A stretch of DNA of 64,000 nt from Gracilaria caudata. Its lineage: Eukaryota > Rhodophyta > Florideophyceae > Gracilariales > Gracilariaceae. Where the stretch lies: assembly GCA_030374735.1 (NCBI GenBank), contig JASCIV010000027.1:1-64000 (forward strand), in the 5' to 3' direction. A program made the translations under genes and the position numbers. The notes under the pieces are model-generated. The model saw only the letters and a list, made by a program, of their open reading frames with translations. It was not told the DNA's origin and made no database searches. Of the stretch, positions 39,628 through 49,743 are shown piece by piece; position 1 is the stretch's first letter, and every line of letters begins with the position of its first letter.

Positions 39628-40341
39628 CTAACGTTTGCTGGACGAGCCACCTTTCGATGAGCCTCCTTTGGAAGAGCTGCCCCTCGAAGAGCTACCACGT
39701 CCCCCCTCACCGGGAGGCATGGGTGGCCTTGGACCAGCCAGTGGCCCACCCTTAGATACCGTCCCTCTGCCTCGCGCATTCGGGCCAAGAATCTCCATTC
39801 CTCCGTGTTTCTCCACGTACTGATACGGTCGGGGCTGATCCTTTGGCGCCCTCCTTACGGCAGTCTCCCAAGCACGACACAGTTCCGGATCAAGTGGTGG
39901 GCCCTTGCCCTCACCGCCTGACAGCGCACGATCAAGTAAATCCACCAATACCTTCGACTCAAGCTCACTTTTCTTCGCCAACTTCCTGAGCGCGGGGCCC
40001 ACCTCAGTATGACCCGGCCTCTGACCAGGCAGCCTCTGAAGCTGCTGAAGTGCCGGAAGAGTGTCACCATCCGAGAGGTTGAGACGCGCCCTGAGCATGG
40101 CGTTCACTTCATTCAAGCGAGCATGCTCCTGTTCCAACGCGGAGATACTCTCGCGCTTCCTCTGGCGAGAGGCCTTGGCTGAGGCGAGATTCCTCTCACG
40201 ACGGATGTCGTGAGCTGTCTTTCTGGACGTGTTCACACGAGATGGGCCGGCACGAGGCGCACCGCTGGAGGAGCCGGCTCCGCTGGACGGACCGGCGCCA
40301 CTGGATGAACCTGGACGGCTGCTGCTGCTACCACCTGCCAT
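39628..40341 (-). CDS. bZIP transcription factor
   Basis: A 237-residue protein. The basic region R-R-E-R-N-L-A-S-A-K-A-S-R-Q-R-K-R contains the invariant N-x7-R (Asn51, Arg59). It leads into a short zipper with Leu69, Leu76 and Leu83, about three heptads. The N-terminus is Ser/Gly/Pro-rich, and the last ~40 residues are a Gly/Ser/Lys repeat. The basic region lacks distinctive variants, so the DNA site would be an ACGT-core element; CACGTG palindromes occur in this window, but a link is speculative. A TATA box lies 178 bp upstream of the ATG. The start is a true ATG. Confidence 0.88.
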   Translation of the reverse strand: MAGGSSSSRPGSSSGAGPSSGAGSSSGAPRAGPSRVNTSRKTAHDIRRERNLASAKASRQRKRESISALEQEHARLNEVNAMLRARLNLSDGDTLPALQQLQRLPGQRPGHTEVGPALRKLAKKSELESKVLVDLLDRALSGGEGKGPPLDPELCRAWETAVRRAPKDQPRPYQYVEKHGGMEILGPNARGRGTVSKGGPLAGPRPPMPPGEGGRGSSSRGSSSKGGSSKGGSSSKR

Positions 40342-40518
40342 GAGGGTAAGGGTTGCGCGATGACGAGAGAATGGAATTCGATGAAGGAAAGGGGGTGCAG
40401 GAAAGCAGCTCCGGACTCAGATAGAATGTTGAGGTGTAGAGCTGACAATCGGGGATGAATGAACGCCGCGACGATAGGGAGAGACCGTGCAGCTGGTGCA
40501 TGCCAAAGTTGGCGCGGC

Positions 40519-40526
40519 CTTTTATA
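40519..40526 (-). promoter_or_regulatory. TATA box of the bZIP gene
   Basis: TATAAAAG read on the minus strand, followed by GCCGCG. It is 178 bp upstream of the bZIP ATG, a spacing almost identical to that of the secreted-protein gene (181 bp). Confidence 0.55.
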
Positions 40527-41566
40527 GAGAAGAGGAGGACACAGGAGGAAGGCACGTCGGCATGACATGGGCGCAAATGGGGTCTCTCGAAAGGCGGACG
40601 ACCCTTGTACTAGGGAAAGTGGTGAGAAGGGCATCGTGTTGCGCAGCAGTCTGTTTGATGGCGTCGATAAAACGGCACGTCGATCAATTTGGGCTGCTGA
40701 GCGACCGCAGTAGCTGTTCTTCAACTGTAATCGCGACGACGGTTGTGCGCGTGCGCTTGGCGCGAGGGCGTGACGGGGATGGGAGCGGAGGGGATTGCCG
40801 CGGGCAACGACGGCGCTGGGCGCGATGTGGAAAACATGCGCCAAAAGGGCGGTGAGTCGAGCGGTATGCAAAGTGATCTGGTACAGATGTTGTGGAGGTG
40901 ATCGGTTCAACCCGCGGCTGCAGCGACAGCGGCGCTGTGATTCGCCGTGCACATGGCGAAAAAGATACGCGTTGGGCGCTGCGCAGATCATTGTGCGTTG
41001 GCGGCGACGGCCGAGCGCGTGCGCGGCGCACGCGCTATCAGTTGTCGATGAGCTATTTGTGAGAGCGCGGCGTGACAAGCAAAGCGCGAAGTCACTTTTA
41101 AAACCCGAGCATCGTGCGCGTTCGTCAGCGGCGCCGCCTTGCGCCCGCGCTGAGCGCCGCGTGTGCTTCCAATAGGATAGATGTGTGACCTATCTACGCT
41201 GAGCTTCGATATCCCAGCAGCGATATCGGCGGTATGGGTGATCTGCTCCGTAGATGCGCGGCAGGCGCCGCTGTGTGCGCCCTGCCGCTCATTCGCCACG
41301 CTTCTCCCACGGCTCTCGTCCCGACAGCCGCGCATCTGCTGCACAATGTGATTTAGATTTACTGTATGCGTCACATCCCAAAATACATTGCTCAAATGCT
41401 GTGGCAGCCTCGACGAGTGCACATCTGACGTCACGCGTTTACACCGCGGTCCGGCCTCCGTAAGCGCCGAGAGCTTGTTCGACGCCCACCCTGTGGTATT
41501 GATGGCTGCAAACGTCTGGAGCTCCGGTTTAGCTCAGTCGTTTTGCCCCGACTGCCATAAAGCCAT

Positions 41567-41579
41567 CCCCCCCCCCCCC
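41567..41579 (+). repeat. C13 homopolymer tract
   Basis: Thirteen consecutive C, preceded by AGCCAT and followed by TCACCC. Likely length-variable and prone to sequencing error. Confidence 0.85.
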
Positions 41580-43027
41580 TCACCCAGCTTGCGCACTTCA
41601 TATAAGTTGCTTTATATAACTCTTCTCATGTGCAGTATAATATACTACGTGTAGAAACAAACCAGCGCACATACAGCCAGCGCATCACGCAAAATCCCGG
41701 AGTACAACCCCCAAGCGCGAGTATATTGCTTCTTGTCTATTACTAGCACTGTAAATTGCGCCGCCACCTGGGCCATCGCCCAACGCCCTTGCACTGTGCG
41801 CTGTCATACTTATTCTCCAAACTCTGTTGTTCAACATGGCTGTACCACGTAGATCGCTGTGCCATTTACATAACAGTTCACGGTTTGGTTTCGAACTACC
41901 CTTTAGCTGCCCCCTTGTCCGTTCCCGCTCGCACGCATTGAACCAGACCTGATAGCCGTTAGGTAGTGCCACCTGCCGACACGGGTGGAACACTTACTCG
42001 CACAAAAGCACTCCCTTGCGCATGAAAACTTTTGCCGGTACCGACCACATACACACACACACTTCAAAGCAGCTTGGCTGTATGCTTCCGTCATTTATAA
42101 CCGAATGTATGAAACACGCACTAACCCTTAATGTGCCTACAAATGCAAGTCGTGACATGTCACGCTTTTGGAACCAAACTGAGCGCGCAAATTGATGTGG
42201 CCCACGCCACGAAGAGGCCACCAACCCCCGTGTGGTGCGCGCGTATGAAACAAAATGATTCCAAACTAACTCCACGCTCGCTCTCTCTGCACAGCCTCTT
42301 CAGCTTATCAGAGCTCATAGATCATCTGCCTCTGACACAAGCATGATGAGCATCTTCACTATGAAACGCGCATGGTCAAATTTAGATGTCTGCGACAGTA
42401 ACCGTCATCAAAAAACGGCGTGCATACCACGATACACGTCACCACAGGTTATGTATCGCAGCGCACTTCTCACATATCAAAGCTCTTTAGTATAGCGTCT
42501 ATACGACTCGTAACCTTAGGCTTTCTAATTCTCCATACGTTCGAACGCGCGCAGTCCACACGCCAAACACTCAGGAGTTTCTTGCTGTTTGAATATAATG
42601 CACCCCGCGTAACTCTCGCCCCAAGGGCGGGGTCTGCGTCTACCGTCCATGCCTCAATTTCAAAAAAAGCTGTGGAATCTGCGCTCGGTCTAAGGAGTGG
42701 GGGCAAGCTTTGCGCAGTTACGCCGAGGTAGGTGGAACAGCAACACGCCTGCTTGTATTCTTACGAGGCAATCACACCGCTCTTTCCAGTTTCTAATTTC
42801 CCTATACCTCTTTCAAAACCCACTCTAAACCTCAGAACGGAGCCCTCGATATTTTGCCGAAAATCTCCAATGGACGCTAGACAGCCTGCTTGTGACCTGT
42901 ACATCGTACTACGACAATGGTGCCGAAAACGGAGATCGACTTTGTCGGAGACAGAAATAGAAATGGGAGACAACTTCACTAAAATCTTTCTTCGGCTGTT
43001 CGTCAATGACGTGTGTTCCACACAACC

Positions 43028-43064
43028 GTACAGGGGCACCTGTACAGTACAGGTGCCCCTGTAC
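43028..43064. repeat. 37-bp perfect inverted repeat (cruciform-forming)
   Basis: Arms of 18 bp, GTACAGGGGCACCTGTAC at 43028-43045 and its exact reverse complement at 43047-43064, with a single A between. Each arm is itself partly palindromic (GTAC at both ends). A further GTACAGG-like GTACAGGCTGTAC follows directly, extending the pattern. Function unknown. Confidence 0.9.
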
Positions 43065-43576
43065 AGGCTGTACTACAAGTCTTGTAGGCACTGTCGGCCG
43101 TTAGAACTTTGTGATGATGAGTTTGTCCTGTAGCCTATTTTCGAATTGCACAAGATGTAAAACGGTAGTAACAGTCAGTAATTGCGTCAACCATTGTGGA
43201 ATGGAGCTGATCAGCTTTGGAATAGAGGTGGACCAAGAGTGGACGACGCATCAGCTCATCGCACAATACCCATCGTAACGTACAAGTTTTCCATCATTCC
43301 TTTACGTTAGTGGTACCAAGGGTAAGTAATTCTTGCGTGTGAGGCTCTGTGAGCGTGGAGTATCGTACTTTTTCAGTCGAATCTAAGGTTTGGATGTTAA
43401 AAGGGCCCCAAAAAAAAAAAGCAAAACGCCTCTGAAGCGGTGGCTTTGGGGTTCACTGGGTCCCGGGTCGCGGTTAATCGCGAAACCGCCGCTTGAAAGA
43501 GCAGCAGACGGCCCAGCTTGATGAAGAAACATCTTGCGCTGCATTGCAACAACCTTTTATCGGTCGTTATAATGTT

Positions 43577-43594
43577 GGGTTAGGGTTAGGGTTA
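43577..43594 (+). repeat. Interstitial telomere-type repeat (GGGTTA)3
   Basis: Three perfect hexamers of the TTAGGG type in an internal, gene-poor position. TTAGGG is a widespread eukaryotic telomere unit; whether it is this organism's own telomere unit is not known from the window. Confidence 0.75.
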
Positions 43595-45598
43595 CTTCAC
43601 ACCTGTCGACAGTGTCGAGGCAGCCTTGTCTTTGTTCTGAACGAAAATTCTCGTTATCAGTTCGACACAAGTGACACTGGAAAAACGTAAAACAGTAACA
43701 AGCCCTAAATACGGTAAGGTCCCCGGCAAGATACGGGGAAGCGGTTCCAACACTGTTGGTCACCAACGAAACACCAACAGTTGGTCACCAAGTTTCGAAC
43801 TTTTCGAGGAGTTTGTTTCGGCATTTTGCATGTACCCAAGCACTTGCATAGAAGAGGGTGGAGGAATCGCCTAAGGCAAATTGCCCATAAAGTCTTTGCC
43901 ACGACCTGGATATTCTAGATCTCCGCTACATACTGGTTTTAAACGGATTAAACGCATTGCTTCCAAGACGACGTGTCTCCTCAGGGCGTTGAAGGCCAAT
44001 GCCACCTCGATCAGTTACAGCAACTTGCCATGATTGCTCACGGCGTGACGCTATATAATGACAAATATGTTATGTCAGCCGTAGGGGGTAAGGTTTTCCA
44101 TTGCAACAGAACTCCATTTCGAGTAGTTTGGCAGAGAAACCGAAGCAATTTACAGAAGAAACAAGCAGATACAAAGGTAGGCTACCTTACGAGAGAGAAT
44201 CATTTTACGAAATGATTTTACTGCAGTCTGGAATAGGAGGCTGAGGCCACATTTCAAAAGAGTACAAGGGTATGAGTCATACCGTATGACAGTTCTCAAA
44301 TGACATAAAACTGATTCTGAGTTAACCTTACTGCGCGACAGTGTCGCGGCGACACAGTATACAAGGTCAGAAATTCGCATTCTGATATCGACATATATCG
44401 AAAAAGAACTTTGCTTCACGCAGCTTCTAGAACCAGATCTCACAAGACATGCATCACCAAGCACCAGCACGACACTTTGAGCGACACTCCTATGGTCACT
44501 AAAAAGTTTTTCAGGTTGTCAGGAACATAGTATGTTCAACATACTCTGTTGATTTGTTTTTATCCTTAGTGCATAGAGAACAAAAAAATTTGCAACCATT
44601 TAAGCGGTCTCTAACTGCAAGCACGCAGAGCATGCAGGAGAGAACGCACGCGTTCTGCACTCTTCGGATATGCCCGGTGCAAAGTTAATGTCAACAGCAA
44701 TTTTTTCCACCCCGATCAGGTACTGAATACATATATTTGGCATAGCACCAGCCTGATGGGACTCTCTCGTTCAGGAAAGTGCCTCTTAACTCGTGACTGG
44801 TCACGAGAGTTTGCTAATCCGCATCATGATGACAGATGCACTGGTCCCCAATAAGGTGAGTTTCGAGCTTCGTACGATGGATGTTTTTTGATGTTTGTCC
44901 TTCGATACGTGTCTATCATAGGTGAGCTCAGGGGGGATGTTCGTTGCCACTAGCTGCTGCCACGCACGCAACAATTGATCAGAAGGGCAAGTGTTGTGTT
45001 GTGTCCATCCTTGACATGCAAAAGTGTTGAGTATCTTCGATAGAAGGAAGAGCCAGAACATCATCCTACTCTGGGTGTCTTGGAACGCCTGGTTTTCATA
45101 GAATTCGCTCATGTTAAATACCGTAGTGCAACACGACGTTCCTGGAAGCAAGTCCAAATTAGATTGTAGATGGGTCTTTGTGGAGATTGAGAGATCAGCT
45201 GTTGCAGTAGAACATAATCGGTGCTGTGAATTTGATCATTGCAGGATAAGCAAATTTGTTCCTTCCTTTGTTCAAAGAGAGATATCCTTGTACAAGCTTT
45301 CAACTGAAGTTTTTATTTGCAGGATCTGCATCGCTGGTTGCTGACAGCGATGCGGAGATGACAAATGCTTTCCCCGTTGAACCGCTTGATGAATTTGAAA
45401 CCCTTGGCGCGTTTTACAGTACCTTCGTAGGTGTACTAAAATAAACACGACAAAAATTTTGGCGGCAAACCGAAACAGGTTGGCATCACGTGCTCCTCAT
45501 GTTCTACGAAGGTATGCCTTCTGCCCGAGAATCGCTCTGCGACAAGGGTACAGAGTGCAAATCTCCGCGGTTTGACTCTCGAACCGTAAACCCACAAC

Positions 45599-46069
45599 AT
45601 GAACAATCGTTCACCCACTTTGAGCGCCAGTGCTGACCATAGTGCTTCAGCCTCATCCCGTCTTCCACAGACACAATTGCCAACTTCCACAGATCTTTCC
45701 AAGCTGAACAAGCGAGGGACAGATTTGCAGCAAAATGATTCCGAGACCGTGAAGACCTCAGCACCAGATGGTGGGCCCCAATACTTGCATGACACCCCTG
45801 AATACTTTCAGGTGATGCACGACCGAGAAAAGGACACAGACCGTTCGCGTCTTCCGACAATCACTTCCTGCGAGGATCTATCCCCAAGTATTGACACATC
45901 TGTGTGCAGTACTTGGAAATTGAATGATACAGATCAGACCGAGATGATATTGGATTTCATCGAGAAGCAGCAACAGTGGTATAATGATTTGATTCATCAT
46001 CTTCGGAGGGGAAACGAAGAACAAGCAAAATTGAGATTAGTACTGGAGAAGTTGTTCAAAAAACTTTAG
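45599..46069 (+). CDS. Hypothetical protein with C-terminal helix
   Basis: 156 residues from a true ATG. The first ~100 residues are polar, Ser/Thr/Pro-rich and probably disordered. Residues about 112-156 form a charged amphipathic helix (I-L-D-F-I-E-K-Q-Q-Q-W-Y-N-D-L-I-H-H-L) ending K-L-F-K-K-L, like the tail of a transcription-factor-binding or coiled-coil protein. No family is recognised. It lies 400 bp upstream of the TIR-like/TPR gene on the same strand. The uniform composition and ATG start favour a real gene. Confidence 0.42.
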   Translation: MNNRSPTLSASADHSASASSRLPQTQLPTSTDLSKLNKRGTDLQQNDSETVKTSAPDGGPQYLHDTPEYFQVMHDREKDTDRSRLPTITSCEDLSPSIDTSVCSTWKLNDTDQTEMILDFIEKQQQWYNDLIHHLRRGNEEQAKLRLVLEKLFKKL

Positions 46070-46472
46070 GTTATTAAATGTTTTAAGAGCACCTCTTCGC
46101 TTTTCCATGGTTCATCTTCTGCATCGTTGCCATGTGGATTGTTGCGGCCCGGTAGAGAAGCCGCCTCAGGAACCGCGAGTCAGCTTGCGACCTACCACTT
46201 TCGAGGATTGGCACTTTTTCGTTAGATGCGCTGCTATGCCTATCTTCCTTCGAACTAGCCCCGTCAAGTTGTTTCACGTTCAGCTCAGCCAACATCTCAA
46301 ATCATTGCTTGTTAACATTTCTTTTTTCTCCACCTCACCCAACCCTTTTAGTAACAACGTCATCTCGATGGGATGACCTGTGTTTCGAAAGGCGAAGCTA
46401 AAAGCAGTTCCAAATGTGACCGATAGCACCTCACTTTCCAGTCATAGATCGTAACAGACAAACACATGTACA
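46070..46472. promoter_or_regulatory. Intergenic, promoter of the TIR-like/TPR gene
   Basis: 403 bp between tandem genes. No TATA box or repeat identified. Confidence 0.4.
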
Positions 46473-48749
46473 ATGGAATCCACTTCCTCTGCAACTACAA
46501 TGACGGACTTCGACACATGGGTGGAAAGCCACAACGGGGCGCCCTCAGTCTCTGACCAGATCCAACTCGCCAAAGAACTCTGTGACCGGGCGGTTTCGGG
46601 CGAGAGTGTGCATATGCGCCGCACCTCCATTGCGAAACTTGGGGGTCATCCAAGTTTTAGTGCTCAGGCAGAATTCCCGCTTGTTTCGTGGAAAGGCGTT
46701 AGTGCGCGTTGGTTTCATCGAGTGTTCATGGAAACAAGAGAACTGCAGATGTTGCGGTCGTTTGGATGTCGTATGTGGTTCGTGCGCAATCGGTGCATTA
46801 CCGAGATACTTCGCCGTCGTGGAGTGACGTCGGGTGGGTCGGTCATAGATCACATGTCCAAACTGAGCGATCAATCCCATGGCAACTCGCAAATTACCAC
46901 CTTAAACCCCGAATCCACCACCGCAGCTGTGGATGGCGAAGCTGACACAACAGAAGAGGCATCCTGCTTCATTTCATACACTGGTGAGATGCCATTGGCG
47001 AAGTTTAGCGAACTGATCGAGCACGAAAGCCTCGCCAATAAGCGGTTGTGGATGGATGTGATCTGTGTATGTCAGTTTTCGTGGACTGAGCGGAAGGATG
47101 AGGAAATGAAGCAGTTCAAACAGGGATTTCTGTACGAACTACGCAATCGGATAGGCTCCATCGGAACGACTGCGCTCCTGGTGAGCCGCTGGGATGACTT
47201 GATGGTTACACTCGGTAAGATATGGGTACTATGGGAGATCTTTTCGACCGTCAATGGCGAGGCGTCGCTTGACGTACTGTTCACTAAGCCGGAAGAGGCA
47301 CGGTTCATCGAAGACGTCGTGCGAACGACTGGCGGGCTGGAGAGAATCGATGACTCCGTTTCGAAAGTGGATGCAAACAACGCGTGGTCGTTTGTGCCAG
47401 AGGACAGAAGCATGATCCTCAACCTGATGGAGGAGAGCGACGGTGTGTTCAACGTGAACAAGACGGTTCTGAAATGTTTACGCACATGGTTTGTCAGCAA
47501 GGCGGAAGATTTCTACAATCGCCTGGAGCAACAAGGGGAAAACGTCGACCTGTACCGTGGTACTCTCATCTCGTTGCACATGAACTTCGGTGACATTGCG
47601 ACTGCATTGCGGATGGGACGTGAAAAAATTGAGAGTGTCGCCAACAAGTTTGGGGAATCACATGAACTTACGTTAACAGCCATGAACCAACTGGCGCTCA
47701 CGCTGCAATACGATGGGATGCCATCGAGCATGAACGAGGCTGAGATGCTGCTGAAAGACGTGCTGAAGAAATGTGAAGTACAGTTCGGCCAGGACCATGA
47801 CATCTCCGTGGGAGCTCTTCAACATCTGGCTTCTCTGATGCGGCAGTGGAGGCGTAACGATGAGGCTGAATCGTACATTCGCCAGGCGCTATCGTCACAA
47901 GTGCGGCTGCACGATAGCAATCACCCGGACACGTTATCAATCAAAGAAGACCTTCTAGAGATTCTATCCGAAAAGGATACTATTTCTGAGGACGAGGTCT
48001 TTCAGTTCCGAAGACTCGACGAGCTGCGGGCTCGGCTCGGGCCGAAGCACCCCAAAACACTGGAGGCCATGACCTCTCTCGCGAACTATCTGGAGCTAGA
48101 GGACAAGCTGTCGGAAGCCGGAGCACTTTACCGTGAGATCATGCGCACGATGACAGAGCAGTTAGGAGCTGATAATGATCTGAGGCTGACAGCTGTCAAA
48201 GCTCTGGCGTCAGTTCTTCACCGCGAAGGCAAGCTGGACGCTTCCGAACGCTTATTCCGCGAGGCGTTTGCCATTGAAAGAACGAAGCTCGGTGAAGGGC
48301 ACTCTACCACACTGGACACGATGGATAATTTATGTACCGTGCTCAACGATAACGGGCAGCTGGAAGAGGCCGACAAGCTTTCTCTGAAATGTGTAAAGTG
48401 CAGTGAAAACAGTCTAGGCAAGGATCATCAGGAAACGTTGACGTTTGCTCACAATAGAGCACAGCTGCTTTTCGGACAGGAAAGAGGACAAGAGGCTAAA
48501 CAACTCCTGCGTGACGTAGTGCGTCGTCATAGCTCCATACTCGGCAATTCACACCCTGATACAATCCGAGTTTCAGCCAACCTGGGGTTGATGATAGCGG
48601 AGCTCGGTGACTTGGCCGATGGACTCTCAATTGTTGAGGCAGCGGTCCGCAGTGCAACTGGTTCTCTAGAGGAAAACCATCCAATGGCTCTTTACGCGGA
48701 AGACATTCGCAAAGCATTGAGTGAAGCCATTCAGAAATCGGACAAATGA
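46473..48749 (+). CDS. TIR-like domain fused to kinesin-light-chain-type TPRs
   Basis: A 758-residue single-exon protein. Residues about 165-265 read C-F-I-S-Y-T-G-E-M-P-L...L-W-M-D-V-I-C-V-C-Q...T-A-L-L-V-S-R-W-D-D...I-W-V-L-W-E-I-F. This order (F-I-S-x, W-x-D, a hydrophobic strand with W-D-D, then L-W-E-I) is that of TIR-like flavodoxin-fold effector domains in microbial eukaryotes. From about 375 to 745 there are ~8 kinesin-light-chain/nephrocystin-type TPRs (for example A-E-x-L-Y-R-E with L-G-x-x-H-P-x-T-L). Such domain pairs are typical of signalling or defence-type proteins, with TPRs as the sensor. No NACHT or NB-ARC ATPase is present. Substrate and trigger are unknown; a catalytic Glu for NADase activity cannot be assigned. 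Confidence 0.75.
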   Translation: MESTSSATTMTDFDTWVESHNGAPSVSDQIQLAKELCDRAVSGESVHMRRTSIAKLGGHPSFSAQAEFPLVSWKGVSARWFHRVFMETRELQMLRSFGCRMWFVRNRCITEILRRRGVTSGGSVIDHMSKLSDQSHGNSQITTLNPESTTAAVDGEADTTEEASCFISYTGEMPLAKFSELIEHESLANKRLWMDVICVCQFSWTERKDEEMKQFKQGFLYELRNRIGSIGTTALLVSRWDDLMVTLGKIWVLWEIFSTVNGEASLDVLFTKPEEARFIEDVVRTTGGLERIDDSVSKVDANNAWSFVPEDRSMILNLMEESDGVFNVNKTVLKCLRTWFVSKAEDFYNRLEQQGENVDLYRGTLISLHMNFGDIATALRMGREKIESVANKFGESHELTLTAMNQLALTLQYDGMPSSMNEAEMLLKDVLKKCEVQFGQDHDISVGALQHLASLMRQWRRNDEAESYIRQALSSQVRLHDSNHPDTLSIKEDLLEILSEKDTISEDEVFQFRRLDELRARLGPKHPKTLEAMTSLANYLELEDKLSEAGALYREIMRTMTEQLGADNDLRLTAVKALASVLHREGKLDASERLFREAFAIERTKLGEGHSTTLDTMDNLCTVLNDNGQLEEADKLSLKCVKCSENSLGKDHQETLTFAHNRAQLLFGQERGQEAKQLLRDVVRRHSSILGNSHPDTIRVSANLGLMIAELGDLADGLSIVEAAVRSATGSLEENHPMALYAEDIRKALSEAIQKSDK

Positions 48750-49743
48750 CAATTCTGTACAATGCTGATGAAAAGCTTACGCCGAAGACTAAGTTCTGAG
48801 GGCTAGCGTTCGCTAGCTTCACAGACATGAGCACATAATGCTGAAAACCCGAAGAAACTCCGCTGTGAGTCACGGTGCATAACCGCTGCAACATAAGCAC
48901 CCCTTTTCATTGGGACGAAGAAACTACGGAAGCGTATTACGCGTTGCGGAAAGCCGGCCCAGCATCCCACCGAGCCAGTCTTGCTCTATTTAGCGCCTGC
49001 TTCGCTTTACGTCCAATGCTACGCCTATCTCCGTACCATGTGTAGTGCACGTGTCTCCTACTCCGGTCCCACGTCGCCACTGTGGTGAAGTGTATCTTAC
49101 CCTGCAAGATACAAGCACAAACTAATCTTACTAATGAGTGCTGTTTTGCAGAAAACTTTTCTTGCGAGTGGTGAAGCGGCAGACGAGTTATCCCTCATAC
49201 CCCTACACAATCAGTTTGACTGAGTCGGTTAGACGAAAGGACAGCAAAAAGAATGCGTACGAGTGCACAAGAGAGCATTGAAAGTTCCTTGACTGGTCGT
49301 GGTTTGAGGTAGCTTCTCTCTTCTTTTTCTAGATTGCAATGATAGTACGCGGATCTGCGGTACTTCGCCTCTCGCGCTGCGCCTGGTGTAGGCAACCACC
49401 ATACACAAACCGTAGTTTGAGACCTGTGGGGATACAGACGCTAATCACCAATTCTGCTTGACACTCATAAAATGTGTACGTGTAGTCCTCTATGTAAGAG
49501 ATTTTTGTATGCAAGCTACACTTATCCAACCACCAAACACATCTTCGAGTAGTTACATATTATCGATATTCCAAGACGTGAGAGATGACCTTATCCGTAC
49601 ATTCACAGACCAGAAAAGCGTCCGTTCGCCAGACATGAGTTATAAAGTTATAGGGGCAGAGCTCTGCGGAGTCGCGAGTTACGGTTTCCCATCTACAATC
49701 AAAACAACCGCTTTGGCATCAAAATTGAATACACACGTTTATG
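48750..49743. other. Convergent intergenic region, 1.0 kb
   Basis: Between the TIR-like/TPR stop (plus) and the D2HGDH stop (minus). It contains a small palindrome GCTAGCG-TT-CGCTAGC (about 48804-48819). No supported gene. Confidence 0.45.

Larger units (their letters stand above)
40342..45598. other. Gene-poor 5.2-kb region
   Basis: No recognisable gene over 5.2 kb, the longest such stretch in the window. It holds a C13 tract (41567-41579), a short AC repeat (about 42048-42061), a 37-bp perfect palindrome (43028-43064), three telomere-type hexamers (43577-43594), an A12 run (about 43410), a pair of GTTGGTCACCAA repeats (43755-43790) and two copies of the TACCTTCGTA motif near its end (45420 plus, 45505 minus). 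The first kilobase is G+C-rich promoter DNA of the bZIP gene. A possible terminal exon (acceptor TTTGCAG at 45316-45322, open to a stop at 45444) could belong to an undetected multi-exon gene. Confidence 0.45.

Noticed and set aside
40233..41078. 281-codon minus-strand frame upstream of bZIP
   Set aside because: Overlaps the bZIP N-terminus in another frame, contains the TATA box and has no recognisable domain.
41521..41593. tRNA-like start (TTTAGCTCAGTCG resembles an A box)
   Set aside because: No matching D-stem, T-arm or acceptor stem follows; a C13 tract occupies the place of the anticodon and T arms.
43755..43790. Paired GTTGGTCACCAA repeats as a CRISPR or array-like structure
   Set aside because: Only two units with a short spacer, in eukaryotic-type DNA; simple local duplication is enough.
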